NCBI RefSeq assembly: GCF_000621705.1 | Contig: NZ_JHXO01000001.1 | Span: forward strand, 1 to 64,000 | DNA length: 64,000 nt | Direction: 5' to 3' | DNA from: Prolixibacter bellariivorans ATCC BAA-1284 | GTDB taxonomy: Bacteria; Bacteroidota; Bacteroidia; Bacteroidales; Prolixibacteraceae | Made by a program: the position numbers and the translations under genes | Part shown: positions 1-8,355 of the stretch, piece after piece | How positions within the stretch are numbered: the first letter of the stretch is position 1 | Layout: every line of letters begins with the position of its first letter | Notes under the pieces: model-generated | What the model was told of the DNA's origin: nothing | The model's database searches: none | The model's input: only the letters and a program-made list of their open reading frames with translations

Positions 1-370
1 AAAAACCTTTTAAGTGGTCCGCAACATCTCTTCTCATCACCTTCTGAACGCTGCCTCCCTTTCGGAAAGCGGATGCAAAGAAAGCGTATTTTTTCCGTTC
101 CCTCCAAACCTTTTTCTATTCTTTTTTCACGTAAAGATTCAAGTACCTGAGGGACTGGCCCGTTTTATTTCAAAAAAATACTTAAAAGATGTTGGCCGAC
201 CGGCGGAGGCGGGGAAAACGGCTTCCGGAAACGACGGGATGAGAAATACGGGAATAACCCGCCACAGCTTGTACGCGGACGTTGCCTGTCCATACTTTAT
301 CTGTACTTAATCTCTATTTTTTCCTACTACTTCTGCAACTGCTTACTCTTAAAATACAAACGGATTAGCT

Positions 371-396
371 GTTCTTTTGGCTTGTCCCAAAAGAAC
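371..396. repeat. Perfect 10-bp inverted repeat (REP-like)
   Basis: Arms GTTCTTTTGG (371-380) and CCAAAAGAAC (387-396) flank a 6-nt loop. There is no T-tract in either direction, so a repetitive palindrome is more likely than an intrinsic terminator. I believe such elements are scattered between genes in Bacteroidota genomes, but only one copy is in this window. Confidence 0.5.
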
Positions 397-582
397 GAAA
401 AAGACAAGTCAAAGTGATCCTTCCACCCGCGTCAAGGTTTTGTCTTTCCTGCCCACTTCCCTGAATTCCCGCACAAAACCATTCCCGCTCGCTCCTGCCC
501 GGACTACTTTGACCGGCCAACCCGCTTTTCGTCTGACGACGAAATGAGGGACGAAGCGTTCTTGAAAAGTTTACCATTGACG

Positions 583-667
583 CAGAACAACAGAAACAAT
601 TCCAACAACAGGAACATCAGAAACCACAAAGCGCAACCTGTAACTTGAAATTTTGAAACCTGTAACC
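583..667 (+). repeat. Dispersed intergenic repeat, copy A
   Basis: Rich in CAACAACAGGAAC-like words and ends in a conserved block (635-667). That block is nearly identical to the end of copy B at 2801-2886: about 31 of 33 positions match by eye, around GAAATTTTGAAACCTG. A third, inverted and more diverged copy lies near 27444-27555. All three copies are in gene-free DNA. Confidence 0.6.
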
Positions 668-671
668 GAAT

Positions 672-1115
672 TTACCCAATCACCACATCCAGTTGACGGC
701 CTTCTTCTTTGGCCTTTTTATCCATTTGGGTTCCCACACCTGCTCCAATGGCCAGGCCTATAGGCAGGCCAACTCCCAGGTAAGCAATATTCCCTAAAGC
801 CTGGCCAATGACAACACCGATGGGAAGTCCAAAGGCAGCCATTCCGATTGCCGTCCAAAGGTTTCGGTAATAGCTTTTCGGAACGAGCTTCAACCGCTTC
901 TCCAGTTCTTTCACCACATATGCTTTCGACTTCACCAACTGGCGGGCAAAATCCTTCTCGGAAACGGAATTTAGTCGCTCAATTTCCTGGTTAATTAGTT
1001 CCATCATTTCATCCGGAAGTGTTCGCTTCTTCAATTCCTCAATCAATTCTGTAAACTGCGTATAGTTCTTCATCTCCCGTCCGGAAGGTTGTCTGTTTAA
1101 TTCGGTAAACGTCAT
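672..1115 (-). CDS. Small glycine-zipper membrane protein
   Basis: Function unknown. With the start at 1115 (MTFTEL) the protein has about 147 residues. The N-terminal 85 residues are charged and helical. They are followed by two hydrophobic glycine-rich stretches (GLPIGVVIGQALG and GVGLPIGLAIGAG) separated by a short turn, the pattern of a glycine-zipper hairpin that inserts in or packs against a membrane, and then a polar tail. The frame stays open upstream to 1211, but that extension is Arg/Gly-rich and unlikely to be translated. A second possible start at 1073 (MKNYTQ) has GGGAG directly before it. It stands alone between repeat-rich regions, so context gives no clue. Confidence 0.6.
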   Translation of the reverse strand: MTFTELNRQPSGREMKNYTQFTELIEELKKRTLPDEMMELINQEIERLNSVSEKDFARQLVKSKAYVVKELEKRLKLVPKSYYRNLWTAIGMAAFGLPIGVVIGQALGNIAYLGVGLPIGLAIGAGVGTQMDKKAKEEGRQLDVVIG

Positions 1116-1618
1116 CTGCTTTTTTATGAAATTATAATAATGATGGAAACCGCTGCCAAAGCGGCGACTGGCACCTCTGCGCAACCGCCCGCTATTGCCT
1201 GTCGGCAGCACATGAAAGTATAAAAAATCCTCCGACCATCATAACCAGGGCACTAAAACCCGATGCATTTGAACGGTCGACCGGTTCCCGCCAGCATAAT
1301 CGTTTCGATGAACAGCCCTGACGAAAGATATCGTCATTCTTCGTTGGATAAGCACCGCAAAACGATTTTCGGGTGCCGATTTCACATGTCCACAGCCTTC
1401 CCTTCGGAAAAATAGCGACGTGAAGATTTAATTACAATGTGATATCATATGTTTTCATTTATTCATTAATTGAAAAATATTTATTTCATCTCTATTCTTT
1501 CTATTCATTATATAATTACTTAATATCATTAAGTTATATCTCTATTATATTGAATAATGACATTTTGAAATAATCTGTTTTCACTATTTCATTATCTGTT
1601 TATTCATCGTAACTTATT
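1116..1618. other. Gene-free, very AT-rich upstream region
   Basis: No gene recognised. From about 1420 to 1618 the DNA is extremely AT-rich, with recurring TATTTCAT/TATTCATT-like words. It sits directly before the DUF6261 gene, so promoter elements probably lie here, but no clean TAnnTTTG box with a properly spaced TTG was found. Confidence 0.5.
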
Positions 1619-2386
1619 ATGAGTAATGCCTTCCGGATGAAGAACAGTGTCCGGAAGGGAAAAAGTCTCGTAATCATGCTGACCAAACTCATGACCAACT
1701 GCCGCGCCACCGAAGCAGGAAGCGTATCGGGCGAAATACTGATTGCATACCGTCGTGCTGCCATTAACGGCGACAGCCACCTGGCGAACATCATGGAGGC
1801 GATGGAAAAACAAACGAAAGCTCTGACGACAGCCATCGATCGGGACCGGGCCAAATCGGCGCTGAAGGAGAAGAATGCCGCACGCCACAATCATTGGCGG
1901 AGCCTGTCGTACCAGCTACTGGGAGCGGTTCACCATCCCGCCACCGAGGTGCAATCGGCCGGGGAAAAGGTGTATCATGTGTTTGAAAAGTACGGACTGG
2001 CCCTGATGAGGAAAAGTTACTCCACGCAAACAACGCTCATTCGCTCGTTTTTGATGGACCTGTCGGAACCGGACATGCAACAGCCGATTGAACTAATATC
2101 GGGGTGCACCGAGCGGCTGACACTCCTGGAAGCGGCCCAGGAGGAGTTTGAAGACAGTCGGTTAAAATTACAGACAGCCCGCGGAAAAGAGCGCAAGCTA
2201 GTGAGCGCGACCCGGCTGAAACAAGAAGTGGTGAGCCTGGTTAATAAGCAACTGGTCGTTCACCTCAGGGCCATGCAACAGGTAGACGATGCTACTTACG
2301 GCAACTTTGCCCGCACCGTGGCGAAGATGGTTGCCGGAACCAATTTGCAGGTGAAAAGACGGAGGAAGAAAACAGAGAAGGCGTAA
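1619..2386 (+). CDS. DUF6261 family protein
   Basis: 255 residues, largely alpha-helical and cytoplasmic in appearance, with no signal peptide or membrane segment. The overall layout is an N-terminal hydrophobic start, a long central helical region and a very basic tail (KRRRKK). It resembles the Bacteroidota-restricted DUF6261 proteins, often found as isolated genes beside repeats, as here. Internal methionines at residues 7 and 20 are alternative starts; ATG at 1619 gives the full domain. A stem-loop follows the stop immediately. The family has no established function and I do not assign one. The family call is from memory of the sequence style, so moderate confidence. Confidence 0.6.
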   Translation: MSNAFRMKNSVRKGKSLVIMLTKLMTNCRATEAGSVSGEILIAYRRAAINGDSHLANIMEAMEKQTKALTTAIDRDRAKSALKEKNAARHNHWRSLSYQLLGAVHHPATEVQSAGEKVYHVFEKYGLALMRKSYSTQTTLIRSFLMDLSEPDMQQPIELISGCTERLTLLEAAQEEFEDSRLKLQTARGKERKLVSATRLKQEVVSLVNKQLVVHLRAMQQVDDATYGNFARTVAKMVAGTNLQVKRRRKKTEKA

Positions 2387-2417
2387 GCTTTTCCAATGTT
2401 TGAGACTTTGGAAAAGC
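2387..2417 (+). terminator. Stem-loop after DUF6261 gene
   Basis: Perfect 9-bp arms GCTTTTCCA (2387-2395) and TGGAAAAGC (2409-2417) begin right after the stop codon. There is no strong T-tract, so termination efficiency is uncertain. Confidence 0.5.
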
Positions 2418-2431
2418 TCAGGGCAATGAAA

Positions 2432-2466
2432 GCACCCCTCCCAACCTCCCCAAACCGGGGAGGGAT
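2432..2466. repeat. GC-rich palindromic repeat
   Basis: CACCCCTCCCAACCTCCCC followed by its inverted counterpart CGGGGAGGG. The same family occurs at 5648-5710 between lipA and lipB. Such CCCTCC/AACCTCCCC palindromes are widespread intergenic elements in Bacteroidota. Confidence 0.6.
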
Positions 2467-2800
2467 TCGGTCGCGAAGGACGGAGCGTTGAAGAACGAGA
2501 CAGCAACCCAGGGCGTCAGACCTTCAGCCTGGCGGGCTCCGGTCGGCCTGAAAGGCCAAATTATTTCAGCCCAATGGCAACGCCTTGGGGAATGAGGCTA
2601 TAGAGTGAAGCGGTCGTGTCATGATTGTGTTTGAAAATGAGAGGTTGTTTCGACCGCAAGGGCGATGGAGCGGATAGAAGATATTTTAATCGTAGTTCCT
2701 AAGTGTGGCGCAACAACGTTGTCTCTATATATAATGGCCGGAAGGTGCGCCTCTCGCTTTCACGTGTATCCGAACCCCGGGGTAAGGCATCCCAGGCTAA

Positions 2801-2886
2801 CAACAACAGAAACGTTTTTAACGATAGAAACAACAGGAACGGCAAAGCAGCCTAACCTGTAACATGAAATTTTGAAACCTGAAACC
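2801..2886 (+). repeat. Dispersed intergenic repeat, copy B
   Basis: Matches copy A (583-667) in the CAACAACAG...CAGGAAC part and almost perfectly in the final 33 bases. A TTTCGACCGCAA word precedes it about 140 bp upstream, as it also precedes the inverted copy C (27444-27555), which suggests a composite element. Confidence 0.6.
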
Positions 2887-3037
2887 GTCTCCCGCGGCAG
2901 GGCGGAGGCCGGCAGCCGGACGAAGCGGGGCCGGTTGGACGGACGGGAGAGCCGGGGCGACTGAAAGAAGCCCCCGGAACGACCAGTGCGACCACGGCCA
3001 CGCAAGTACGCTAAAGGCTGCAGACCGTGAAGCCGCC

Positions 3038-4204
3038 CTAAACTAATTTTTTACGGTAACAGCGTTTGCGCTTGTGCTGGATATGGTCGAAGTTCTTCCA
3101 GTGCTGAATGGCCTTGTGGTTGGTTTCGATCATACCGGTGGTTTCGAGGTGCTGCACGCCGCTGCCAATGAGCTCTTGTAACAATTCGGAGAAGAGCAGC
3201 GAAACCATTCCCTTCCCCTGCCAATCGGGATGAACGCCTGTGAGCAACAAATCGCACTCAGTCGGATTTTTCAGTGCTTTGCGAATGTGGTAAAAACCGA
3301 AGGGAAAAACCTTGCCATTGGCTTTTTGCAATGCTTTGGAGAGCGATGGTAGCGCGATGATGAATCCGGCAATGTTGCCTTCGCCATCCTCAATCATTTT
3401 CACAAATTTGGGGTTGAGCAGCGGGATATACTTATTCAGATAATAACTACTCGTTTCCTGATTGAATTCGACCACGCTGAACAGGTCGCGGAAAGCAGAA
3501 TTTAATATTTCGAAAACCCGCTGGCCACATTCGTGTAGCTCTTTCCGCGATGTAAAATTGATGACTTTGAGACCGTAACGACGCTTCACCATGTCGTTGA
3601 CGCGCACAGCTTTTTCGGGCAACGAAAAACCGGCCAGTGAAAGTCGAAACTCAACCCAGTCCATCTCCTTGCTGTATCCCAACCGCTCCATGTGCTCCTG
3701 GTAATAGGGTAAATGATATTCGGAAACGACAGACGGAATATGGTCGAATCCTTCGACGAGCATGCCCTGGTGATCGAGATTGGAAAATCCGAGCGGACCA
3801 TGAATGCCGCTCGCACCTTGCTCTTTGGCCCATCCTTCAGCTTTCGCGAAAAGCGCATCGACCACTTCAGCATCATCGACAAACTCGGCCCGGGAAAAAC
3901 GAACCATCTTCTCCCCGGTTTTTTCGTTGTGCTTGTGATGAATGATTCCGGCAAGCCTTCCCACACATTTGCCGTCTTTACGGGCCACCCACAAGATTGT
4001 ATCGCAATCGCGCATAGCGGGATTTTTCTGTGGTAACAAAGCTTTTCGCTCTTCGCTTTTGATGGGAGGAACCCAATAAGGATTATCCCGATAGAGTTCA
4101 AAAGGAAATTCAACAAATTCTCTCAATTCATCAGTTGACCTGACTTCAACCACTTCAATTGCCATTTGATTATGTTTCGGTTCGGAAATTCCAAAGATGC
4201 TCAT
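3038..4204 (-). CDS. GNAT-like N-acetyltransferase
   Basis: 388 residues, cytoplasmic. The N-terminal half resembles the Bacteroidota family that begins with a short strand, then FPFELYRDNPYWVPP (about residues 33-47). The C-terminal half has the GNAT acetyl-CoA-binding pattern: strand LLLTGVHPDWQGKGMVS, where a Q/G-x-G-x-G/A-like loop follows an acidic/hydrophobic strand, then a helix and a TNHKAIQHWKNF ending typical of GNAT folds. Substrate unknown. Met14 (4165) is an equally plausible start because the conserved part begins there; neither start has a clear ribosome-binding site. It is a single gene, not in an obvious operon. Confidence 0.7.
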   Translation of the reverse strand: MSIFGISEPKHNQMAIEVVEVRSTDELREFVEFPFELYRDNPYWVPPIKSEERKALLPQKNPAMRDCDTILWVARKDGKCVGRLAGIIHHKHNEKTGEKMVRFSRAEFVDDAEVVDALFAKAEGWAKEQGASGIHGPLGFSNLDHQGMLVEGFDHIPSVVSEYHLPYYQEHMERLGYSKEMDWVEFRLSLAGFSLPEKAVRVNDMVKRRYGLKVINFTSRKELHECGQRVFEILNSAFRDLFSVVEFNQETSSYYLNKYIPLLNPKFVKMIEDGEGNIAGFIIALPSLSKALQKANGKVFPFGFYHIRKALKNPTECDLLLTGVHPDWQGKGMVSLLFSELLQELIGSGVQHLETTGMIETNHKAIQHWKNFDHIQHKRKRCYRKKLV

Positions 4205-4422
4205 TTTTCATCTTCGAATCAATTCGATGCCCGGTTTTCAAAATCTGCTGTTGTGAACTAAAAATCCACATACCACTCGCAGCCAACTGCATATCAAAGC
4301 ATTGTCGGCGAGGTATAATAATTTATCTGTTCTATTTATGAATAAGCCATTTACCCTAGCAGGCAGACCATTGAACTTTGCTGAATCAACTGCGTTTTTG
4401 AAATCACAGAAAAACGAACGAG

Positions 4423-4908
4423 ATGAATGATATTTACGACTTTGAAGCTGAAACGCTGGACGGAAAAAAAGTAACACTGGACGCTTATCGCGGAAAGGTA
4501 GTGCTGATTGTGAATACGGCCAGCAAGTGCGGTTTTACCCCACAATACGAAGGACTGGAAAAAATTTACGAGCAATATAAAGATGATGGTCTGGTCATTC
4601 TTGGGTTTCCGTGCAACCAGTTTGCCAACCAGGAGCCCGGAGGCAAAGAGAGTATTGAGCAGACATGCCGGGTAAATTACGGCGTTACCTTCCCGGTGTT
4701 TTCGAAAATTGATGTGAACGGGAAGAGTGCCCATCCTTTATATCAATACCTGAAAAAAGAAAAACCCGGTTTCCCGGGAAGACGTATCAAGTGGAACTTC
4801 ACCAAATTTCTGGTCGACCGAAACGGAAAGCCGGTGAAACGTTTTGCTCCTTACTTTAAACCGGAAAAACTGGGCGAGTACATCGAGCCGCTGTTGAATA
4901 ACCGTTGA
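4423..4908 (+). CDS. Glutathione peroxidase-family thiol peroxidase
   Basis: 161 residues, thioredoxin fold, cytoplasmic. It reduces hydroperoxides. The peroxidatic residue is Cys36 in [12 protein letters not shown]; the other catalytic-site residues are in FPCNQF (Gln66) and KWNFTKF (Trp, Asn). Cys82 in the [11 protein letters not shown] segment sits where the resolving cysteine of yeast Gpx3-type enzymes sits, so this is probably a non-selenium, two-Cys, thioredoxin-dependent peroxidase rather than a true glutathione enzyme. Length and motif order are normal for the family. It converges with lipB: only 3 bp separate the two stop codons, with no terminator between. The start ATG matches the usual N-terminus of the family. 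Confidence 0.93.
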   Translation: MNDIYDFEAETLDGKKVTLDAYRGKVVLIVNTASKCGFTPQYEGLEKIYEQYKDDGLVILGFPCNQFANQEPGGKESIEQTCRVNYGVTFPVFSKIDVNGKSAHPLYQYLKKEKPGFPGRRIKWNFTKFLVDRNGKPVKRFAPYFKPEKLGEYIEPLLNNR

Positions 4909-4911
4909 CGG

Positions 4912-5613
4912 TTAAATCATTTCGGCACCAAACACCTCGGCAAATTTCTGGCGTGTCAAAGCTTTAATGGCTTCGAAATCCCGCTCTTTGCCTAACTCCT
5001 TTTGCAGCGAAGTGACTCCCTTGTCGACAAATCCGCACGGATTGATGTGCTGAAAATAATCGAGGTTGGTATTCACGTTGAAGGCAAAACCGTGCATGGT
5101 GACGTGGCGTGAGCTCTTTACCCCGATGGCGCAAATTTTCCGTGCTGTGGGTTTGCCTACGTCGAGCCAAACGCCGGTAGCACTTTCGTCGCGCGAACCT
5201 TCCAGCCCAAATTCAGCAATGGTTTTGATGATGGTTTCTTCGAGATTATAGATATACTGGCGCAAACCAATATCGAAATTCTCGAGGTCGATGATGGGGT
5301 ATCCTACAATTTGCCCCGGACCATGATAGGTAATATCGCCACCACGGTTGGTGCGGAAGAACGTAGCATCATTTGCCTGTAATTGAATGTAATTAAGCAG
5401 CAGGTTGTGTTCGTCGCCGCTTTTCCCCAACGTATACACATGAGGATGCTCGACAAAAATCAAGTAATTGGGAGTTTCCTTCCGGGAAGAAGGTTCTGCA
5501 TTTTTATTATCCAGTTTCATCTGGATGGTTTCCCCCATCAACTCTTCCTGACGATCCCAGGTATGTTTATATTCGGCTACACCGAAATCGAGATACTGAA
5601 CTTTATGATTCAT
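4912..5613 (-). CDS. lipB: Octanoyltransferase LipB
   Basis: 233 residues. It transfers octanoate from acyl carrier protein to lipoyl domains of 2-oxoacid dehydrogenases and the glycine cleavage H protein, the first step of lipoate synthesis. Visible motifs: RGGDITYHGPGQ (residues 90-101), the conserved lysine Lys159 in TARKICAIG, HGFAFNV (174-180) and the catalytic Cys193 in INPCGF. Length is normal. It lies downstream of lipA on the same strand, separated by about 145 bp that contain a palindromic repeat. Together the two genes give the complete endogenous lipoylation route. Confidence 0.96.
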   Translation of the reverse strand: MNHKVQYLDFGVAEYKHTWDRQEELMGETIQMKLDNKNAEPSSRKETPNYLIFVEHPHVYTLGKSGDEHNLLLNYIQLQANDATFFRTNRGGDITYHGPGQIVGYPIIDLENFDIGLRQYIYNLEETIIKTIAEFGLEGSRDESATGVWLDVGKPTARKICAIGVKSSRHVTMHGFAFNVNTNLDYFQHINPCGFVDKGVTSLQKELGKERDFEAIKALTRQKFAEVFGAEMI

Positions 5614-5647
5614 TTGGGTTGTACTCCTAATTCAGGCCAATAAAATT

Positions 5648-5710
5648 CACCCCTCCAAACCTCCCCTGAAGGGGAGGCTTAAGTCCCCTTTAGGGGATTT
5701 AGGGGTAAAA
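5648..5710. repeat. Double palindromic GC-rich repeat
   Basis: Two adjacent hairpins, CTCCCCTGAAGGGGAG and TCCCCTTTAGGGGA, introduced by CACCCCTCCAAAC. Same family as 2432-2466. It lies between lipA and lipB and could attenuate or stabilise a shared transcript. Confidence 0.65.
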
Positions 5711-5757
5711 ATAACTTCGTCACATATTCAACGTGACCTCTTGTCCGGTAAAATTAA

Positions 5758-6615
5758 TTAATTCACCCGGGGCCTGATATGACGTTCGGCATGGTAGGAT
5801 GAACGAACGAGCGGTCCACTCTCCACAATCCGGAAGCCGCGACGCAAACCTTCTTCCTTCAACGAACGGAATTTATCAGGATGAACGTATTCCTCTACCG
5901 GAAGATGAATCTTCGTAGGCTGCAGATACTGTCCCATGGTCAGGATTTCGCAACCATTGGCCACCAAGTCATCCATTGTTTTATAAATCTCATCGAGAGT
6001 TTCTCCCAAGCCGAGCATTAATCCGGATTTGGAAACGGTTCCCGATTCGGAAATCGTCTTAATTACTTTCAGGCTGATATTATATTCCGCCTTACTCCGC
6101 ACCTGCGGCGTCAAACGCTCAATGGTTTCCAGGTTGTGTGAAATGATATCGGGCTTGGCGTCGATGATTTGTTTCACCAGTTCCGGCTTTCCATCAAAAT
6201 CCGGGATCAACACCTCCATGGTGGTATCCGGATTCACTTCCTTAATCTTGTTGATGGTTTCCACCCAGTGAGCGGCGCCTCCATCGGGCAGGTCATCACG
6301 GTCAACCGATGTAATCACGGCATGTTTCAGATTCATCAATTGCACCGAACGGGCCACATTGGCCGGCTCATTCGGATCGAGGGGTTTCGGGCGACCGGTT
6401 TTGGTAGCGCAAAACTTACACGAACGGGTACAGATTTCCCCCAAAATCATGAAGGTTGCGGTTCCGGCTCCCCAGCACTCACCCATGTTCGGGCACTGTC
6501 CGCTGGTACAAATGGTATGTAGATGGTGATCACGAACGACACCTTTTACGTGACGGTAATTTGTCCCAATCGGCACCTTGATTTTCAGCCAATCGGGCTT
6601 TCTTCTAGTCTCCAT
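5758..6615 (-). CDS. lipA: Lipoyl synthase LipA
   Basis: 285 residues, radical SAM enzyme that inserts two sulfurs into protein-bound octanoyl groups. The auxiliary [4Fe-4S] cluster ligands are Cys36, Cys41 and Cys47 (CTSGQCPNMGEC). The radical-SAM cluster ligands are Cys62, Cys66 and Cys69 (CTRSCKFC). The C-terminal RSSYHAERH supplies the conserved serine that also binds the auxiliary cluster. Length and motif order are canonical. It is upstream of lipB on the same strand and divergent from the POT transporter, sharing a roughly 120-bp promoter region. Confidence 0.97.
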   Translation of the reverse strand: METRRKPDWLKIKVPIGTNYRHVKGVVRDHHLHTICTSGQCPNMGECWGAGTATFMILGEICTRSCKFCATKTGRPKPLDPNEPANVARSVQLMNLKHAVITSVDRDDLPDGGAAHWVETINKIKEVNPDTTMEVLIPDFDGKPELVKQIIDAKPDIISHNLETIERLTPQVRSKAEYNISLKVIKTISESGTVSKSGLMLGLGETLDEIYKTMDDLVANGCEILTMGQYLQPTKIHLPVEEYVHPDKFRSLKEEGLRRGFRIVESGPLVRSSYHAERHIRPRVN

Positions 6616-6670
6616 AGCGAATCTACTTTTTTAAAAGTTGCGCAAGATAAGCATTTTACAACAAAGCACC

Positions 6671-6705
6671 TTTTCGTACTTATCTGGCATATTTTTATAA
6701 TTTTG
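6671..6705 (+). promoter_or_regulatory. Bacteroidota-type promoter before POT gene
   Basis: The TAATTTTG box at 6698-6705 matches TAnnTTTG exactly. The upstream TTTTCG at 6671-6676 is a weak -33 element with a slightly long spacer. Transcription would begin near 6711, leaving a leader of about 27 nt. Confidence 0.5.
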
Positions 6706-6737
6706 GCTCCATTGTTCTCTCAAAAAACACAAAACAA

Positions 6738-8192
6738 ATGAAGGCACTTCAGGTTTTTAAAAAATTTCCACGCACATTTTGGGTTGCGAATACAATGGAG
6801 CTGTTCGAGCGTTGGGCATGGTATGGTTTCTATATTCTTTTTGCATTATATCTTACCAAATCTACGGATGAAGGAGCATTAGGATTCACCCAGGTTCAAA
6901 AAGGTTGGATCATGGGAGTCGGTACCGCCATCTTATATTTCCTCCCACTCATTACCGGGGCCATTTCCGACAAAATCGGTTACAAAAAGACGTTGTACAT
7001 TGCCTACTCAGTCTATACGACCGCTTTCCTAGCTATGCCATTCTTTCATTCTTTTGTTTCCGTATTTGCTATTTTCCTATATCTCGCACTTGGTGCTGCC
7101 CTTTTTAAACCCATTGTTTCGGCAACTGTGGCCAAAACCACCGATAAAACCACTTCTTCCATTGGTTTCGGTATTTTTTACATGATGGTGAATATCGGGG
7201 CATTTGTTGGCCCTTTTGTTACCGGTCACTTTCAGAAAATTGCCTGGGAATATGTTTTCATTTCCTCCGCACTGGTAATTGCCTTCAATTTCGTCTTGCT
7301 AACCTTTTTCTACAAGGAGCCCAAGCACGATGACGAGCCGGAAAAAGTAAAAGAACCTCTCGGGAAAAATATCGCCGGAGCATTTAAAAATATCGCCGTG
7401 GCGCTAAGCGACGTCAAATTCGTCATCTTCCTGGTTATTATTGCCGGGTTCTGGACCATGTATAACCAGCTATTCTTCACGCTACCGGTATTCATCGATC
7501 AATGGGTAGACACTACCGGTGTTTATAATTTCCTTGCCAATGTATGGCCCTGGCTGGCACACAAACTTGGGACTGAACAGGGAACCATTTCAGCTGAATA
7601 TTTAGTAAATGTCGATGCCGGTTCCATTATTCTGTTCCAGATTATCATCTCCTCCATCGTCATGCGGATGCGTCCGCTAAACGCCATGATAAGCGGAATC
7701 TTTGTGGCTTCGATTGGTATCGGTTTGTCGATGATGACCCACAGCGGGATGTTTGTGGTTCTCGCTCTTTTCATTTTTTCAATTGGCGAAATGTCAAGCT
7801 CACCGAAAATCACCGAGTACATTGGCCGCATTGCTCCAGCCGACAAAACAGCACTCTACATGGGTACCTCGTTTCTGCCGGTTGCCGCCGGAAACTTTTT
7901 CGCCGGTATCATTTCCGGTAATGTGTACCAGCAGATGTCCGATAAAGTGCAATTGGCCAGAGACGAAATGGTTGCCCGTGGAATTCACCTGCCGGCTATC
8001 AGTCACAAGTTTACCCAAAATGATTTTCTGGAGGCAGCAGCACACAAACTTAACATGAACACGCACGAATTCCAGATGTTCCTCTGGGATAAATACCATC
8101 CGTCACACATTTGGATGGTTGTAACCGGAATCGGACTGGGCGCTACTCTTCTGCTATTCCTGTACGACCGCTTGCTACTGAAAAAGCAATAA
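6738..8192 (+). CDS. POT-family oligopeptide:H+ symporter
   Basis: 484 residues with about 12-14 hydrophobic segments. This is a proton-coupled di/tripeptide transporter of the inner membrane (POT/PTR2 branch of the MFS). The family signature lies in helix 1 as ELFERWAWYG (residues 21-30), the ExxER motif needed for proton coupling. The segment GAISDKIGYKK is the MFS loop 2-3 motif. A long central loop and an extra hydrophobic hairpin between the two halves fit bacterial POT proteins. The start ATG follows a good promoter box; a strong terminator follows the gene, so it is monocistronic. Peptide specificity cannot be read from the sequence. Confidence 0.9.
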   Translation: MKALQVFKKFPRTFWVANTMELFERWAWYGFYILFALYLTKSTDEGALGFTQVQKGWIMGVGTAILYFLPLITGAISDKIGYKKTLYIAYSVYTTAFLAMPFFHSFVSVFAIFLYLALGAALFKPIVSATVAKTTDKTTSSIGFGIFYMMVNIGAFVGPFVTGHFQKIAWEYVFISSALVIAFNFVLLTFFYKEPKHDDEPEKVKEPLGKNIAGAFKNIAVALSDVKFVIFLVIIAGFWTMYNQLFFTLPVFIDQWVDTTGVYNFLANVWPWLAHKLGTEQGTISAEYLVNVDAGSIILFQIIISSIVMRMRPLNAMISGIFVASIGIGLSMMTHSGMFVVLALFIFSIGEMSSSPKITEYIGRIAPADKTALYMGTSFLPVAAGNFFAGIISGNVYQQMSDKVQLARDEMVARGIHLPAISHKFTQNDFLEAAAHKLNMNTHEFQMFLWDKYHPSHIWMVVTGIGLGATLLLFLYDRLLLKKQ

Positions 8193-8214
8193 GCCGACGA
8201 TATAAAACGAATTC

Positions 8215-8256
8215 ATCCGGAACATTGGAATCTACCTTTCCTGTTCCGGATTTTTT
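8215..8256 (+). terminator. Intrinsic terminator of POT gene
   Basis: Perfect 10-bp stem ATCCGGAACA (8215-8224) / TGTTCCGGAT (8242-8251) followed by TTTTTATT. Confidence 0.85.
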
Positions 8257-8355
8257 ATTTATCCGCTACCGCGAAAAACTTTCAGAGCAGGAAAAATAAA
8301 TGTATTTTCAGCCGGATTTATTATTGTCAACTTCCGCGAGAAGCTCTTAATTGAA

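Larger units (their letters stand above)
1..671. other. Gene-free left edge with repeats
   Basis: No convincing gene. Short open frames exist on both strands but have biased composition, no ribosome-binding site and no recognisable family. The stretch around 60-130 (GCGGATGCAAAG followed by pyrimidine-rich DNA) looks non-coding. A perfect inverted repeat lies at 371-396 and one copy of a dispersed repeat lies at 583-667, next to the 3' end of the first real gene. Confidence 0.6.
2418..3037. other. Gene-free, repeat-rich spacer
   Basis: About 620 bp with no convincing gene. It holds a palindromic repeat at 2432-2466, a block around 2550-2605 resembling a common Bacteroidota intergenic repeat (CCTGAAAGGCCAAATTATTT and neighbouring sequence), a TTTCGACCGCAA word at 2648-2659 and dispersed-repeat copy B at 2801-2886. 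The segment 2890-3000 is GC-rich. It may be a graveyard of mobile repeats. Confidence 0.55.

Noticed and set aside
14-310. 98-codon open frame at the left edge
   Set aside because: Phe/Ser/Arg-biased composition, no ribosome-binding site, no domain; it looks like non-coding DNA.
365-577. 70-codon minus-strand open frame
   Set aside because: Covers the inverted repeat at 371-396 and has the look of a repeat-derived frame.
2665-2862. 65-codon plus-strand open frame
   Set aside because: Overlaps the dispersed repeat region and has no family or start signal.
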